From Tetrapyrgos nigripes (lineage: Eukaryota > Basidiomycota > Agaricomycetes > Agaricales > Campanellaceae): a DNA stretch of 64,000 bases. Made by a program: the position numbers and the translations under genes. Positions 21,296-31,235 of the stretch are shown piece after piece (the stretch's first letter is position 1; each line of letters starts with the position of its first letter). The notes under the pieces were generated by a model. The model saw only the letters and a list, made by a program, of their open reading frames with translations. It was not told the DNA's origin and did not search any database. The stretch covers positions 124,001-188,000 of the forward strand of contig JAACJM010000167.1 of the NCBI GenBank assembly GCA_013368315.1, given 5' to 3'.

Positions 21296-24079
21296 TATCA
21301 TAATCTGCCATCCCACTATAACTGTCCTTTGCATTACCCTAACTCTACCTTCTTTTCATCCTTCACAATCTACACTCAGAATCAATATCTTTGCTCTACC
21401 TCACTCGCAGCATCATCATAAATTCCACTTCCGGTTACAAGCATTCCCTTCTCTCCAGCCTTGCAACTTGAATCCACATTCAATGTCAATATCTTTAATC
21501 TACCCTGCTTTCACCCCAACCCTGTACTCAGTATTAAAACTCTCTCCTAATACCTTGCATTCTGCACTCAGAATAATATCTTTCTCCACTTCACTCTCAG
21601 CTCACCTCAACCCCGTATTCTATCAAAACAATCTCCTAAGTCCTCGCAATCTGCACTCAAAATCATAACTTCACTCAGAATCACTCTCAGCTCACTCTCA
21701 TATTTCATCAAAGTCTCTCATTTCTAGTGTGGTTTGAGCCATTTAAGTAATCCAGGTTCTATGCCGGACAATCATACACTTGTTCTCCTTCCATCTCAAT
21801 TTTCAGCACATCATCTGATTTAGCTGTGCAAGCTCCTGATCTAATCACCTGCCGTGGGACTACCGTCATGATGTTGACGTGCTCGATTTCATTGGTAAGG
21901 GCTTAGAGTAGACGTAGGCCGTGGCAGGCTATACCGCGTCTACACCCGGCATGTTTGTAGAGGACCATGCCGTGTATTTCTATCTATCTATCTATCTTGA
22001 CATCTGGGCAAAAGCTACGTCATTTTAATGATTTTGATTGCGTAGAGCTCACGGGGACCTTCCATTTTTGTTAGGCTAAGCTCTCCCGTTGCGTCCAATA
22101 CCTGAATCCAGACTGTCAGGCCTCTGCTCAGTTGCATATACCGACTACGGCCTACTCTTTCCATGGAACCTTCTGTTTTGTTACTCGGAACGCTTCTCTT
22201 TGATTTCCATTCGCGCAATCTCAGCTCTCCTTTAGGTAAACACTTGTTCCTTCTTCGATGCTTTCCCAATTTGTGAAGGTAGTTTGGATTTACCCCTACA
22301 ACAAATCTCCTCTTCAGAACTCTACCAATCTCAAGGAAAAAGAGGATTTGTGAAAGCTACTTCCTCAACCGAAAGGATACCGACATGATTGCAAAACCAT
22401 CAAGGTCACTCGAGACAAATTGAATTGGGCAGTCTTGGCGAACGAAATATTGTAGAGGACTTCGATGATTAATGGTTGCATACATATATACATCATGGCA
22501 TAGTCTATCATCACATTTGTAATTTTGTACTGGTATTAGATGAATCTGACCTTCCTTTCCATTCTGACCAGTTGCAAACCTTGGCCCTATCAGAGGTGAT
22601 TTGGTCTGACGAGCCCTGATTCGACATGGCCACTTACCCGGGCAACCTGATCACGCGGTCAGGCCTAATCAGACAATTGCACTTTTTCCGACATATGGGG
22701 AGCATAGGTGAGTTGCGGGAGCCCAGACCATAGAACCGGTACAATCACTACTCACCACGTCGGGAAGCATGCCAAGAGTCATCAGAAGGAGGAGATTGCG
22801 GCACTGAACCATCTCGTCACGGTCGTTGATAACGATGTCCAAGGTTCCTTCATACCCCTCCGGAAGCACGTTCACAGTCCTGATAACGTTCCTGATATCA
22901 CCAGATGCTATACATAACGCTCTAGTCAGAAGAGAATATTCAAAATGAACCACCGACTTACTCGCAAAAGCAAGTGCAAAATTCCGACTGAGGGAGGCTG
23001 CTAGACCCTCGTTTGCTTCCAGATTCAAGATATCGATAGCAGACATAGTACCCCACCTGATGTAGGTGTGAGCGAAAGGAAGAGAAAAGAAAGATGGCCG
23101 CTCACAGGCGTCGATTGATCCCAGAATCCCTTTGCGCAGCTTCTTGATCGTCGTGAATGAACGCTGGGGAGCGTTGTTCTTCAAGCCAACGCGGTCGCCA
23201 GTCCTTTGATCGTAGTCGATATTTGCAGTCTACCACGCATAGAGGGAGGAAAAGTTAATAACATCAACCTGAAATAATGTCCATAACTCACCAAGCTTGT
23301 GTCTTTTCCAGTGCTGAAGCTGGCAAGCTTCTGAGCAGTAGATAACAAGGCGGCATTGGCTACAGGTCTTGGTGGCTTTCTTCAGGCATTGTTGAGAGTT
23401 TGTCACATCGTGATTTGCGCATTCCAGAAATTCGAGGTGGGTGACAATGCGAATGCGGTGTCTGGAAGCCGAGAAGACTTGATCTAGACTGAGACCATGT
23501 TGCTGGGCCAATTCATGGATTCTGGTCAATGTACGACGTTTCTCTTCCTCCTCGACGGTTGACGTGCAGTCAGATCCAGAGCCAGTCATCTGCCTTAAAC
23601 GGGGTTCGTCGGAGAGCTCGATGGCAGCCAAAACGGCAGCGAGTTTTTCTTGATTTTGTGTTTTCAAGGGTGGACTGGAGGTTTTCGACGATGGTATCAT
23701 CAGGCATAGTTGATAGCGACTAGGTGCTGGTGGGAGGGAAAGATGGAAGGGAAGAAAACCCTTATAATCAGCATCGAAACGACGTGGATCGAGATAGGCG
23801 CTCCGAGTTTATACGACACGAGGTCAAGTTGTGGGTGCAGTAAAATAAGATTAAGCTCCAGCAATCATGCCCAGAAGTCATCATGGGTCAGCTGTGGGGC
23901 CGACTGCCTTCGATTGAAGAGCGACTCATTTGAAGAAAAGAACGCAGTTTTAGAACGACATCGATTGCTTCTGGATTCATACATGATAGACTGGAAGAAT
24001 CATACCAGTCGTGCCCCACGATACGTGCTTCTACTAGTACTTGGAACGAAGAGATGAACAGAATATTCTTCACGAAAAA

Positions 24080-25432
24080 TCAAAACCCATTCGTATCCAC
24101 TTTATCCCCAGGCATCGTCTCAGGAAAGGAGTCGGAGTCGGAGTCGTAGTCGTCCTCCATACCAGAACTCTCCGAGTCCATACCACCGTGGCTTCCAGCA
24201 CTTCCATCTACATCCGTATCACCTTCCTCTGTATCGATATCGATATCTGTCTCCGACGCGCCGAGTCAAAGTCCCCATCGTTACCAACACCTTCAATAGC
24301 AACTCCACTGGGACGTTCTCCCCCGAACCCTTCATCCTCTTCGCTACCCGAGCTGTTAGCCCCACCACTGGAAGAGTAACCAGACTCGGACTCGGAGTGA
24401 CTTGCAGAACCAGAACGATTGGTAGAGATAGAATGGTTAGGGTCCATTTTGTCATCGTCTCCCATTCCATCGCCCATACCCATACTCATACTCGTCTCAC
24501 ATTTCACCTCACATTTCACCTCCCATTCACCGCCATACCCATACCCGTCTCCGAGTCACCTCCCATTTCACCTTCTCCCCCGAGCCCTCCTCCTCCCGAA
24601 CCAGTACCTTCCATCCCCATCCCGGGGTCCATCACCATTTCACCACTACCACCACTAGAACCAGCAAACCCACCTCCTCTAGTTCCAGTTCCAGTTCCAC
24701 CAAATCCACCCGTCAGCTAAACACCCCCACCCATACCCATACCCCCAGTCGGCGTCGACGTCGTCTTATGTCCCCTCACAGCACTCGTCACTTTATTCCA
24801 TATACCCGTTCCCGTTCCCGTTTTCGTCGTTACGAGTCCGAATCCACCAATGGGACCGGCACGAGTAAGGCTTAGGCCAGGCGGTGCCGTTGCAAGACCA
24901 GTACCACTACTCTGCGTCTGTGTACTTGTACCTGTACCGGTTGGACGTCCGCCCCGGAATTTCTGCCATACACCCTTCTTCGTGGTTGTAGCCTGAGTAC
25001 TCGTACCCGTGCCCATACCCGGGCCTGTGGGAAGAGACGTATGCTTAGGCAACGTCACGGACATCCTTGTTGAACTTGTAGAAGTAGACAAAGAAAGACG
25101 TAGACGTTTTAATTCTACCAAAGCTGAGTAAACCGCGAGCCTGAGCCTGGGATTCGAGTACTTGGTTGTGAGTACTATGGGTACTGGTGTCGAGCGAGGG
25201 CATGGGCATGGTTGGGGTCATACCCCAGTCCCTCGATATCTGCCGGTGGGGATGAGGTTAAGGTTGAGGTTCCCCTCGTCGTTGGCGTTGTGCCAGTGGT
25301 GGTGGTGAACGTAGCCGTACTAGCTAGAGCGGTCACTCCAGAGACGGGTGCTGCTTGTACCTCTACCTTGACCAAGGCGGTAAGAACGAATGGGGTAAGA
25401 CTGGGAGTGACTCTGAGGGATGTCGGACGCAT
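24080..25432 (-). pseudogene. Broken copy A of the Thr-rich secreted/membrane protein locus
   Basis: The paralogue in copy B (53105 down to 51737) keeps long open frames. Here, an 8-nt deletion near 25178 (GTCGAGCGAGG against GTCGACGGCACGAGCAAGG) shifts the frame soon after the signal peptide and Thr-rich start, leaving 25432-25175 open and then an out-of-frame remainder at 25121-24717. About 22 nt are also missing near 24404 within the membrane helix relative to copy B, another frameshift. The acidic tail follows (EEDEGFGGER) and the original end KVDTNGF is still visible, with its stop at 24080-24082. The long Pro-rich frames on the plus strand are antisense shadows. Confidence 0.65.
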
Positions 25433-26204
25433 TGTGTTTATGCGTGTGTAGCTGTCTGTCGTGAAAGGTTGTTCGTTATTGGATGAAAAGCTTTTTCAGT
25501 AGGTGTATCGGGATATGGATATCGGACCAGCCGATATTGTGAGGCGATGTAGGAAGGAGGGTAAGTGGAAGAGGTTGGGGACTAGGACGGGGACGGGGAA
25601 AGCACCAGGCTCTACCGTCACTCCAAACTTGAAGTCGCTGGAGGGTCAGAGATAGTAGGACAGAGTGTTGGAAAGCGAAAAGGTTATGATCCATCTCGTA
25701 GTTCGAACGATGTGCTATACGCGCAGAATGGTCAAAGGTCGACCGAGGAAGCTGATGACATTTGTTTGGTTCAGAGGCCAAGGCCATTTGCGGACACAGC
25801 CACATAAGCCCCTTTTCGCCTTTGTAAGAGGGTAATCTTTTTTCGTATGTAGGAACAGATGATCATAATATAAATACTAGTCGCGATATATACAGAAGCA
25901 CAGTCACCAACTACTATAGAAAATATTGTACGAGAGGTTCAGTATTAGTACGTAGACTTTGCAAAGTTGTTTGTTTTAAAGACGTTGAAGAGCTCCTCCG
26001 ACGCCTCTTCAAGCGTAAGTCTATTCCCATTACTTTCATTACGTAGGGGAGGAGCAGCAGGAGGAGTTTGATTTGATTTTGGACTAAGATATGATGCACC
26101 GGGTCCGCGAGGTGTCTTGGAATTGTCCGGGAAGGGCCCTTCCGCTGGGGTGCTTCCCGGGCAATTCCCGCGAAGTGATGTGCTGCTGAATCTGATGTGT
26201 TCAT

Positions 26205-26915
26205 AATTCAAGATAAATGAATCCTCAAATCCAAATTGAAGCAAGTAGAGGAATGGAACAGAGGATTATCAAGGCCTTCAGTGTGATTTTAGAGCGAAGA
26301 ACTGGAGGTGTGTTTATATTCTAGTTTTCTTTCTCTGTTACTTTTTCTGTTTTCCTAACGACATGGACTGATAGCAGTTAGGTCTACGTAAAGCATCACA
26401 TTCCCTTATGCAGTACTTAATAGCAACTTCTCGTGAATCCCTTTGGGAGACATCCCGACGGACGAGCTGTCACTGTCGGATAATTCTAATTTATTGGTTC
26501 ATAGCTAACTGGTATATCGTTGGAGCTCTTCCGCTGCGATCGCTGCCCGGAAAGTCTAATCAATCATTGATACAGTGCATATAGCCAGTGCATAGTGCTC
26601 CACGAAACTACGGCAGGATTTCTCACTGAATTGGGACGGCAGAAGTTTTAGTCAACTTGAAACAGCTTGAAACTCCACTGAGGATATAGATGCGTTCATC
26701 GATGAGGACATACTACTTTCTCAATTTACTCTTACCATATACTTAGGAATGATAGTTATCAAGTACTAGTGAGTAGTCTGCTTTACTTGCTTGGACTCGG
26801 AATGTAATCTGCCGTCCTTCGAGGACTAGAACAGCCTACTATCCTGGTCTAGCAGGTATAAAAGCCTCAGAGGATAGGCATATCTCCTCATTCCTCTTCA
26901 TCCTCCTGGTTAGCT
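26205..26915. other. Gene-free upstream region of the nuclease gene
   Basis: No coding sequence recognised. A TATA-like GTATAAAAGC near 26850-26859 lies about 60 bp before the nuclease start codon and may be its promoter. Confidence 0.4.
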
Positions 26916-27968
26916 ATGTTCGCTTCTCAAGCTGTCATACTTGCTTCCTTCGTCAGTGCTGTTCTAGCACAAGTACCACCGGGATTCAACCTAGATTGTG
27001 CTCGTTATCCTGACGTGTAGGTCCAGAATACGGCTCAGTGGCTAGAGTCTAAACTCACTGCAACCCTCTCCCCTCGTCCGCGTCTGTAGATGCGACAATC
27101 ATTGTAATGCCTTCACATGCCACGGTTTGAACAGCGTACTTCTTCATCGGGACGAGACGGCAGGAGATACTGGAGATGATAATCGTCGTCGGACTGCCAT
27201 TGGATGCGGAAGCAATAACTATTGTCCCAGTGGAAGAGATTGTGATGAGTACCCATATGCCAGTACGTATGATGGAGGGCTTGGGGTGAGAGGCTATGCC
27301 TTTTACTTCTTCTGATCTTCAAGCTACTAATAACTTACTCTGCATGCACAGTGCTATCCCGACGGCTTCACCGGAAACGCTGGAGATCTGACTCAAATTG
27401 GCGTAACTCGTTGTGTCGATCCCAGTCAAAACAGCGCTCATGGAGCAGATCTTGCCAACTTTTATGCAAATTTTAATGTTGGGAATAGTGATGAATTGTA
27501 AGTCGCATTGTGCTTTATGACTTTGCAATGATACTGATTTCATCCCTCTTATAGCAGTGAGCAATACTTGAAATGATTCAAAGGCTCTCAAAACTTACTA
27601 ACTGCCTACTTACAGTTGTTTTTGTACCAACCATTGCGCCTGTCTCCCCTCTATGCGACGCTCTGGCGACTCAAGGTGACCTTGCATGTCCTGACGAGTC
27701 TACGGGTGACTATCGTTCCCGTACAACTCCAGCAACTCCAGCTTGCCCAGCTCGTGGCTCCAGGAAGCGCTCGATTCTGAGTATGCGATCTGGGAGGCAG
27801 GATTCCAGGGCAATGAAGCGTGGCATCGTCTACACGGATGCGAATCAGACTATGTCCTTCTATGGGCGTAGTAGTACTGGACCGCAGGTTGGTGGGAAGG
27901 TGTGGACTGGTTCGGCGGAGCATCCTGATGGGGGATTCGTTAGCACTATTACGAAGGTCGAAGATTGA
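26916..27968 (+). CDS. Secreted NucA/NucB-type deoxyribonuclease-like protein
   Basis: Exons 26916-27016, 27090-27285 and 27352-27497 join in frame. The protein starts with a signal peptide (MFASQAVILASFVSAVLAQ). It then has Cys pairs (CDNHCNAFTC) and the NucA/NucB signature: GCGSNNYCPSGRDCDEYPYA, then a TRCV segment and HGADLANFYANF. Members of this family are extracellular endonucleases; in fungi they may serve DNA scavenging or competition, which is inference. The 3' end is ambiguous. From an acceptor at 27615 the frame in phase reads FCFCTNHCACLPS and soon needs another intron, while a longer frame to 27968 (CDALATQGDLACPDES) is one base out of phase. Either an unresolved small intron or a frameshift is present. 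The gene exists only in duplication copy A. Confidence 0.75.
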
Positions 27969-28874
27969 TATGTGGGGAGGATTTTGGGAGGATTTTATGA
28001 ATGAAGCGAAGGGTTTGCATAGTTGAACGTCCAACTGCTCAGCGATACACGAGCACTTGTTGATTGTTTTACGGTTTACCTACCTATATTATTTAGTAAT
28101 GTATCTTGTGAATGGCACCATCTCAGGTCAGATCCACCCTTTTGGCCGTCTATGAGTAGCTGATAATCCTTCTGAGTATTTATGATGACGGTTAGAAGGA
28201 GGAGGTTACGCGTGAGAAAAATAAGTCGGTTTCTTGTTTCTCTCATGGTCTAAACTACAAGGCTATGGCTTGTCTCTACGCTACGGAACATCTATCTTCT
28301 AATGGTGTGATATACGAATCAGTCTGATTGTCAAGCAGAAGGCAGGCGTCGGTGTTGACTATTGTGTGTCAGGTAGGTTTTCTTCTTTTCCATCTTTCTG
28401 GGCTGGTTTTGCTGCTGTTTGTTTCTCGCCGCTTGCATTTATCGCTGGCTTTGCTTCTCGTCGGTGGTTTTTTATGTCTCGTTTTTGGTTGGGTTTTTGT
28501 GGGCGTGTTTCTTGGGGGAGAGAAAGACGCGTCAACTTGGCTGTGCTCGTCTGGCCTAGGTTGAGGCCAAGTTGAGGCCGCTCTCTGCAAGTGAGATTCG
28601 GGGCAAGGATTGCGGCTTCCTCCGAATCAGAACTTGAGTCTTGGGGTGGGTGGGCTTGAAGAGCATAGGGTTCAACAGATGCTGGAGGTCGAGGATGAAA
28701 TTAGAATCCTCCGACCTGTTAGTGAGTGGACAAGGCGCGTCGGGCCATGACCGTGAGGATGAAATTTGTAACCGCGTGCACGTGTCATCTTTCTTACTAT
28801 TACCCTTGTATCACCCTTGTATCACCCTCTGGACTCTGGAGCCATGGCCAGCAGCGGTACGGCACTAGGACTCA
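27969..28874. other. No gene recognised
   Basis: Intergenic DNA. A T-rich stretch near 28370-28510 gives hydrophobic chance frames. No support for a gene. Confidence 0.4.
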
Positions 28875-29004
28875 CACGCCGAAAATACAAAAATATCCGC
28901 TCGGCAGAAAGGCGTACAGAAACACATTTTTGTACAGATATATCTTATATCTGTACAATAATGTCATCTATCCGTCGAGCGGATATTTTTGTCTTTTCGG
29001 CATG
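28875..29004. mobile_element. 130-bp CACGCC MITE, copy 1 (TSD TCA)
   Basis: The ends CACGCCGAAAATACAAAAAT and the inverse of CATGCCGAAAAGACAAAAAT flank a palindromic centre. Direct TCA lies on both sides (28872-28874 and 29005-29007). The matching site in duplication copy B (near 61200) is empty and has a single TCA. A sister of identical length is at 40084-40213. CAC ends with a 3-bp duplication suggest CACTA-type mobilisation. Confidence 0.9.
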
Positions 29005-29193
29005 TCAGTCCAGCTATTTATTCTCCAGTTCTAGCTCATGATGAACTGGTCTCTTGACTCGGAAGATAACAAGATAATACTTCTTGATCTCAGGCTGCGA
29101 TAGTGCGGTGAAAACGACTCAAATCATTCGTCTCTTCTCAGAGCCTTCTTCTTATCCTTCTCCTTTTCCTCCTTAGGCACCTTCTCTCTCATA

Positions 29194-31235
29194 ATGGCGC
29201 AGACGGACCTAGAGCGATATTTGGACCCTTCTGAAGTGATTCCAGAGAAAGCCGAGCTTGCAGAGGACGAGGCCAGGTCCAGCTCTGAATCGTCGTCAAG
29301 ATGGAAGAGAGTGACAGGAAAGTTGTTGACCTGGGGTGTCGAAACAAGAGGTGCGACGATAACTGTATTTTCATGCTCCTCACCTCACTGATCTTTTGGA
29401 ACAGGAATCCAACCAGTTCCCTTCGAAGAAAGAACAGACGAACAGTTCTTCAAAATTTTCTTTCTCTGGTTCACCACCAATTTTGGCATCCTATCATTCT
29501 CTGCTGGGACTCTCGGTCCTGCTGTATATGGTCTCAGTAAAGGAGACTCTTGCCTGGTGATCCTATTCTTCAACCTGCTGTGTTGCACGCCGGTAGCGTA
29601 TTTGTGAGTGTGCCGGTACTTCTGCTTCTTATGCCGACATCTCTGATAGTCTTCTTTCATTCCAGCGTTACTTGGGGTCCAAAGCTCGGGATGAGGCAAA
29701 TGACGCAAGCTAGGTACAGTTTTGGGTATGTCGATACATATGTTAATCATACCCTTTCTAATTCCAATCCACCTATAGCTATTACGGCGTCATCATCCCA
29801 AGTATACTCAATCTTATTGGTGGCCTTGGTTTCTGTATACTGGATTGTATCGTTGGAGGCCAGACTTTGGCCAGTGTAGCGGATGGAAGGATGAGCTGGA
29901 CGTGCGTGTGTTACGTTGAAGTGACCAGTTTACATGTTGATGTAGGTTCTTTTATAGAGTCGGCATCGTCATTATCACCGTCATAGCTCTCTTTGTGCGT
30001 CAGTCTTTGCCTGTTTCTCCGGCGTTGCTCACCCCTACCGCACAGCTCACCTTTTTCGGTTATAATGTCCTGAATTGGTGAGTACTGTGAACCTTTCACA
30101 ACATCTCGTCGATGCTGATCCCTCGCTATACGCAGGTATGAACGCCTAGCGTGGATCCCAGTTCTCGTCTGCTTCCTTGTCGCACTCGGGCTGGGCGGAA
30201 AACATCTGTCAACCCCAGCACCTGCTGAACCAGCGACAGCTGCTTCGGTCCTATCTTTTGGGTCAGTCATAGCGGGATTTGTGATTTCGTGGGCTCCGTT
30301 GGCGTCAGATTTCACTAGTTATTATAAGCCAGACGTATCTAGGTACGCCGTCTTGTCTGTTCGTGGGTGCCTTGTACTTACTACCCACTAAACAGCTGGA
30401 AGATGGCGCTTTATTCGTATACTGGGCTCCTACTATCCAATGTGCGTCTCTTCAATCGCCGCAGCTCTCATTCTCACCTTTTGTACTGCAGGCCGGTCTC
30501 CAAATCCTCGGTGCAGCCGTTGCTTCAGTAGCACCTCTCATTCCTTCCTGGAATGATGGCTGGAACCTTGGTGGTCCATCCAACGTCGGTGGTCTCTTAC
30601 AAGCCATGCTCAGCCCTGTAGGCAATTTCGGGAAATTTTTGACTGTGTTGTTGAGTCTATCGGTCACTGCGGACATCGCTACGACATTGTACTCGATGTG
30701 TCTGAATTTCCAGATACTCATCCCGAAGCTGGTGGTGGTACCTAGATATGTTTTTTCGTTGGTTGCTACAGCTATGTGAGTGGTCCAGCGGGCTAGGAAG
30801 GAAGGGACCAGTTTGACTGATGCCGTTTGGCAGTGTGCTCCCTCTGGCAATTGTCGGCTCACACCGCTTCAACGACACACTCGAAAATTTTCTCGCTCTC
30901 GTCGGGTACTGGGTTAGCGAATTCGTCGCTATCGTCCTCGTCGAACATTTTGTTTATCGCCGGCGGGACCAAACCCCAGACAACCCTTACTCTACCACGA
31001 TGGGCTACGATATAACCCAATGGAATCGTCCTAGCCAGCTTCCAACTGGCATACCTGCCCTCGCTGCATTGGTGTTGTCTTACGGGCTCATTACACCGAG
31101 TATGAATCAGGTCCTGTTCATTGGTCCGATAGGAGAGAAGACGGGGATATTGGGTTTGAGGTTGCGTTCTTCTTGTGTGGCTTGTTGTATTTGATTTTGA
31201 GGGATTTGGAGGTTAGGTGGAGAGGAAAAGTTTGA
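29194..31235 (+). pseudogene. Purine-cytosine permease-like gene, copy A, frameshifted near the C-terminus
   Basis: This is the paralogue of the gene at 61383-63451, with the same ten-exon structure. Joined exons give an NCS1-family transporter: an N-terminal cytosolic part, GIQPVPFEERTDEQFF before the first helix, then NFGILSFSAGTLGPAVYG and about twelve hydrophobic segments. NCS1 permeases of the Fcy2 type import cytosine, adenine, guanine or hypoxanthine with protons across the plasma membrane. Near 31143-31146 this copy has four G where copy B has five, which shifts the frame after GEKTG, replaces the last membrane segment and ends at 31194. In the original frame the stop would be at 31233-31235. 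The lesion is in a G run, so a sequencing error is possible. Confidence 0.8.

Larger units (their letters stand above)
18527..21910 (+). repeat. 3.1-3.4 kb dispersed repeat, copy 1
   Basis: Homologous, in inverted orientation, to 40991-50835 once the 7-kb element there is removed. Homology stops sharply at GATGATGAT (near 18527 and 50835) and at GGCTTAGAGTAGA (near 21910 and 40991). The unit includes CTCTAA-rich short repeats near 18915-19090 and Ser/Leu-rich chance frames. Copy 1 carries two insertions missing from copy 2 (19723-20033 and 21017-21295). I see no transposase, reverse transcriptase or terminal repeats, so the class is unknown. Confidence 0.8.
17519..22693. mobile_element. 5.2-kb non-autonomous TIR element inside a MYND-gene intron
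   Basis: The ends are TGTCGGAAAAAATGCAATTG and, inverted, TGTCGGAAAAAGTGCAATTG; about 27 of the first 32 bases match. TA lies on both sides (17517-17518 and 22694-22695), consistent with a TA target duplication. Subterminal regions on both sides are dense in CCTGAT/ATCAGG words. No transposase was found. Its bulk is nested material: a hAT MITE (18068-18369) and a 3.4-kb repeat (18527-21910) with its own insertions. Removing it restores a short intron ending in a normal CAG acceptor at 17511-17513. Confidence 0.75.
16491..23700 (-). pseudogene. MYND zinc-finger / DUF4470-like gene with TE-filled intron and a nonsense codon
   Basis: Exons on the minus strand: 23700-23292, 23229-23106, 23056-22962, 22907-22756, 17510 to about 17035, then a final exon to a TAA at 16491-16493. 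Exon 1 ends with a MYND finger of Cys/His pairs (CSQCRLVIYCSEACQLQHWK), usually a protein-interaction module. The next exons carry the DUF4470-like hallmarks LWGTMSAIDILNLEANEG, SGDIRNVIRTVN and GTLDIVINDRDEMVQCRN. The following exon resumes with TEIALHLWYSLF, as expected for the family. The 22755-17511 intron is over 5.2 kb only because a TIR element (17519-22693) sits inside it. A second lesion is an in-frame TGA at 16697-16695, where the family has Trp (reading EA-stop-GPFLKSKKEN); downstream frame including ATLIGLFMNWH is intact. Function of the family is unknown; a regulatory or adaptor role is inference. Confidence 0.8.

Noticed and set aside
20810..21668. Ser/Leu/Pro-rich frames here and their equivalents at 41253-41829
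   Set aside because: They lie in both copies of the non-coding 3-kb repeat, are low complexity, and are interrupted by the MITE in one copy.
24397..24720. Pro/Ser-rich plus-strand frames at 24397-24720 and 52113-52577
   Set aside because: Antisense shadows of the minus-strand Gly/Met- and Ser-rich membrane-protein locus.
28328..28590. Hydrophobic frame that looked like a small membrane protein
   Set aside because: T-rich composition explains the hydrophobicity; there is no conservation in copy B and no plausible start or promoter.
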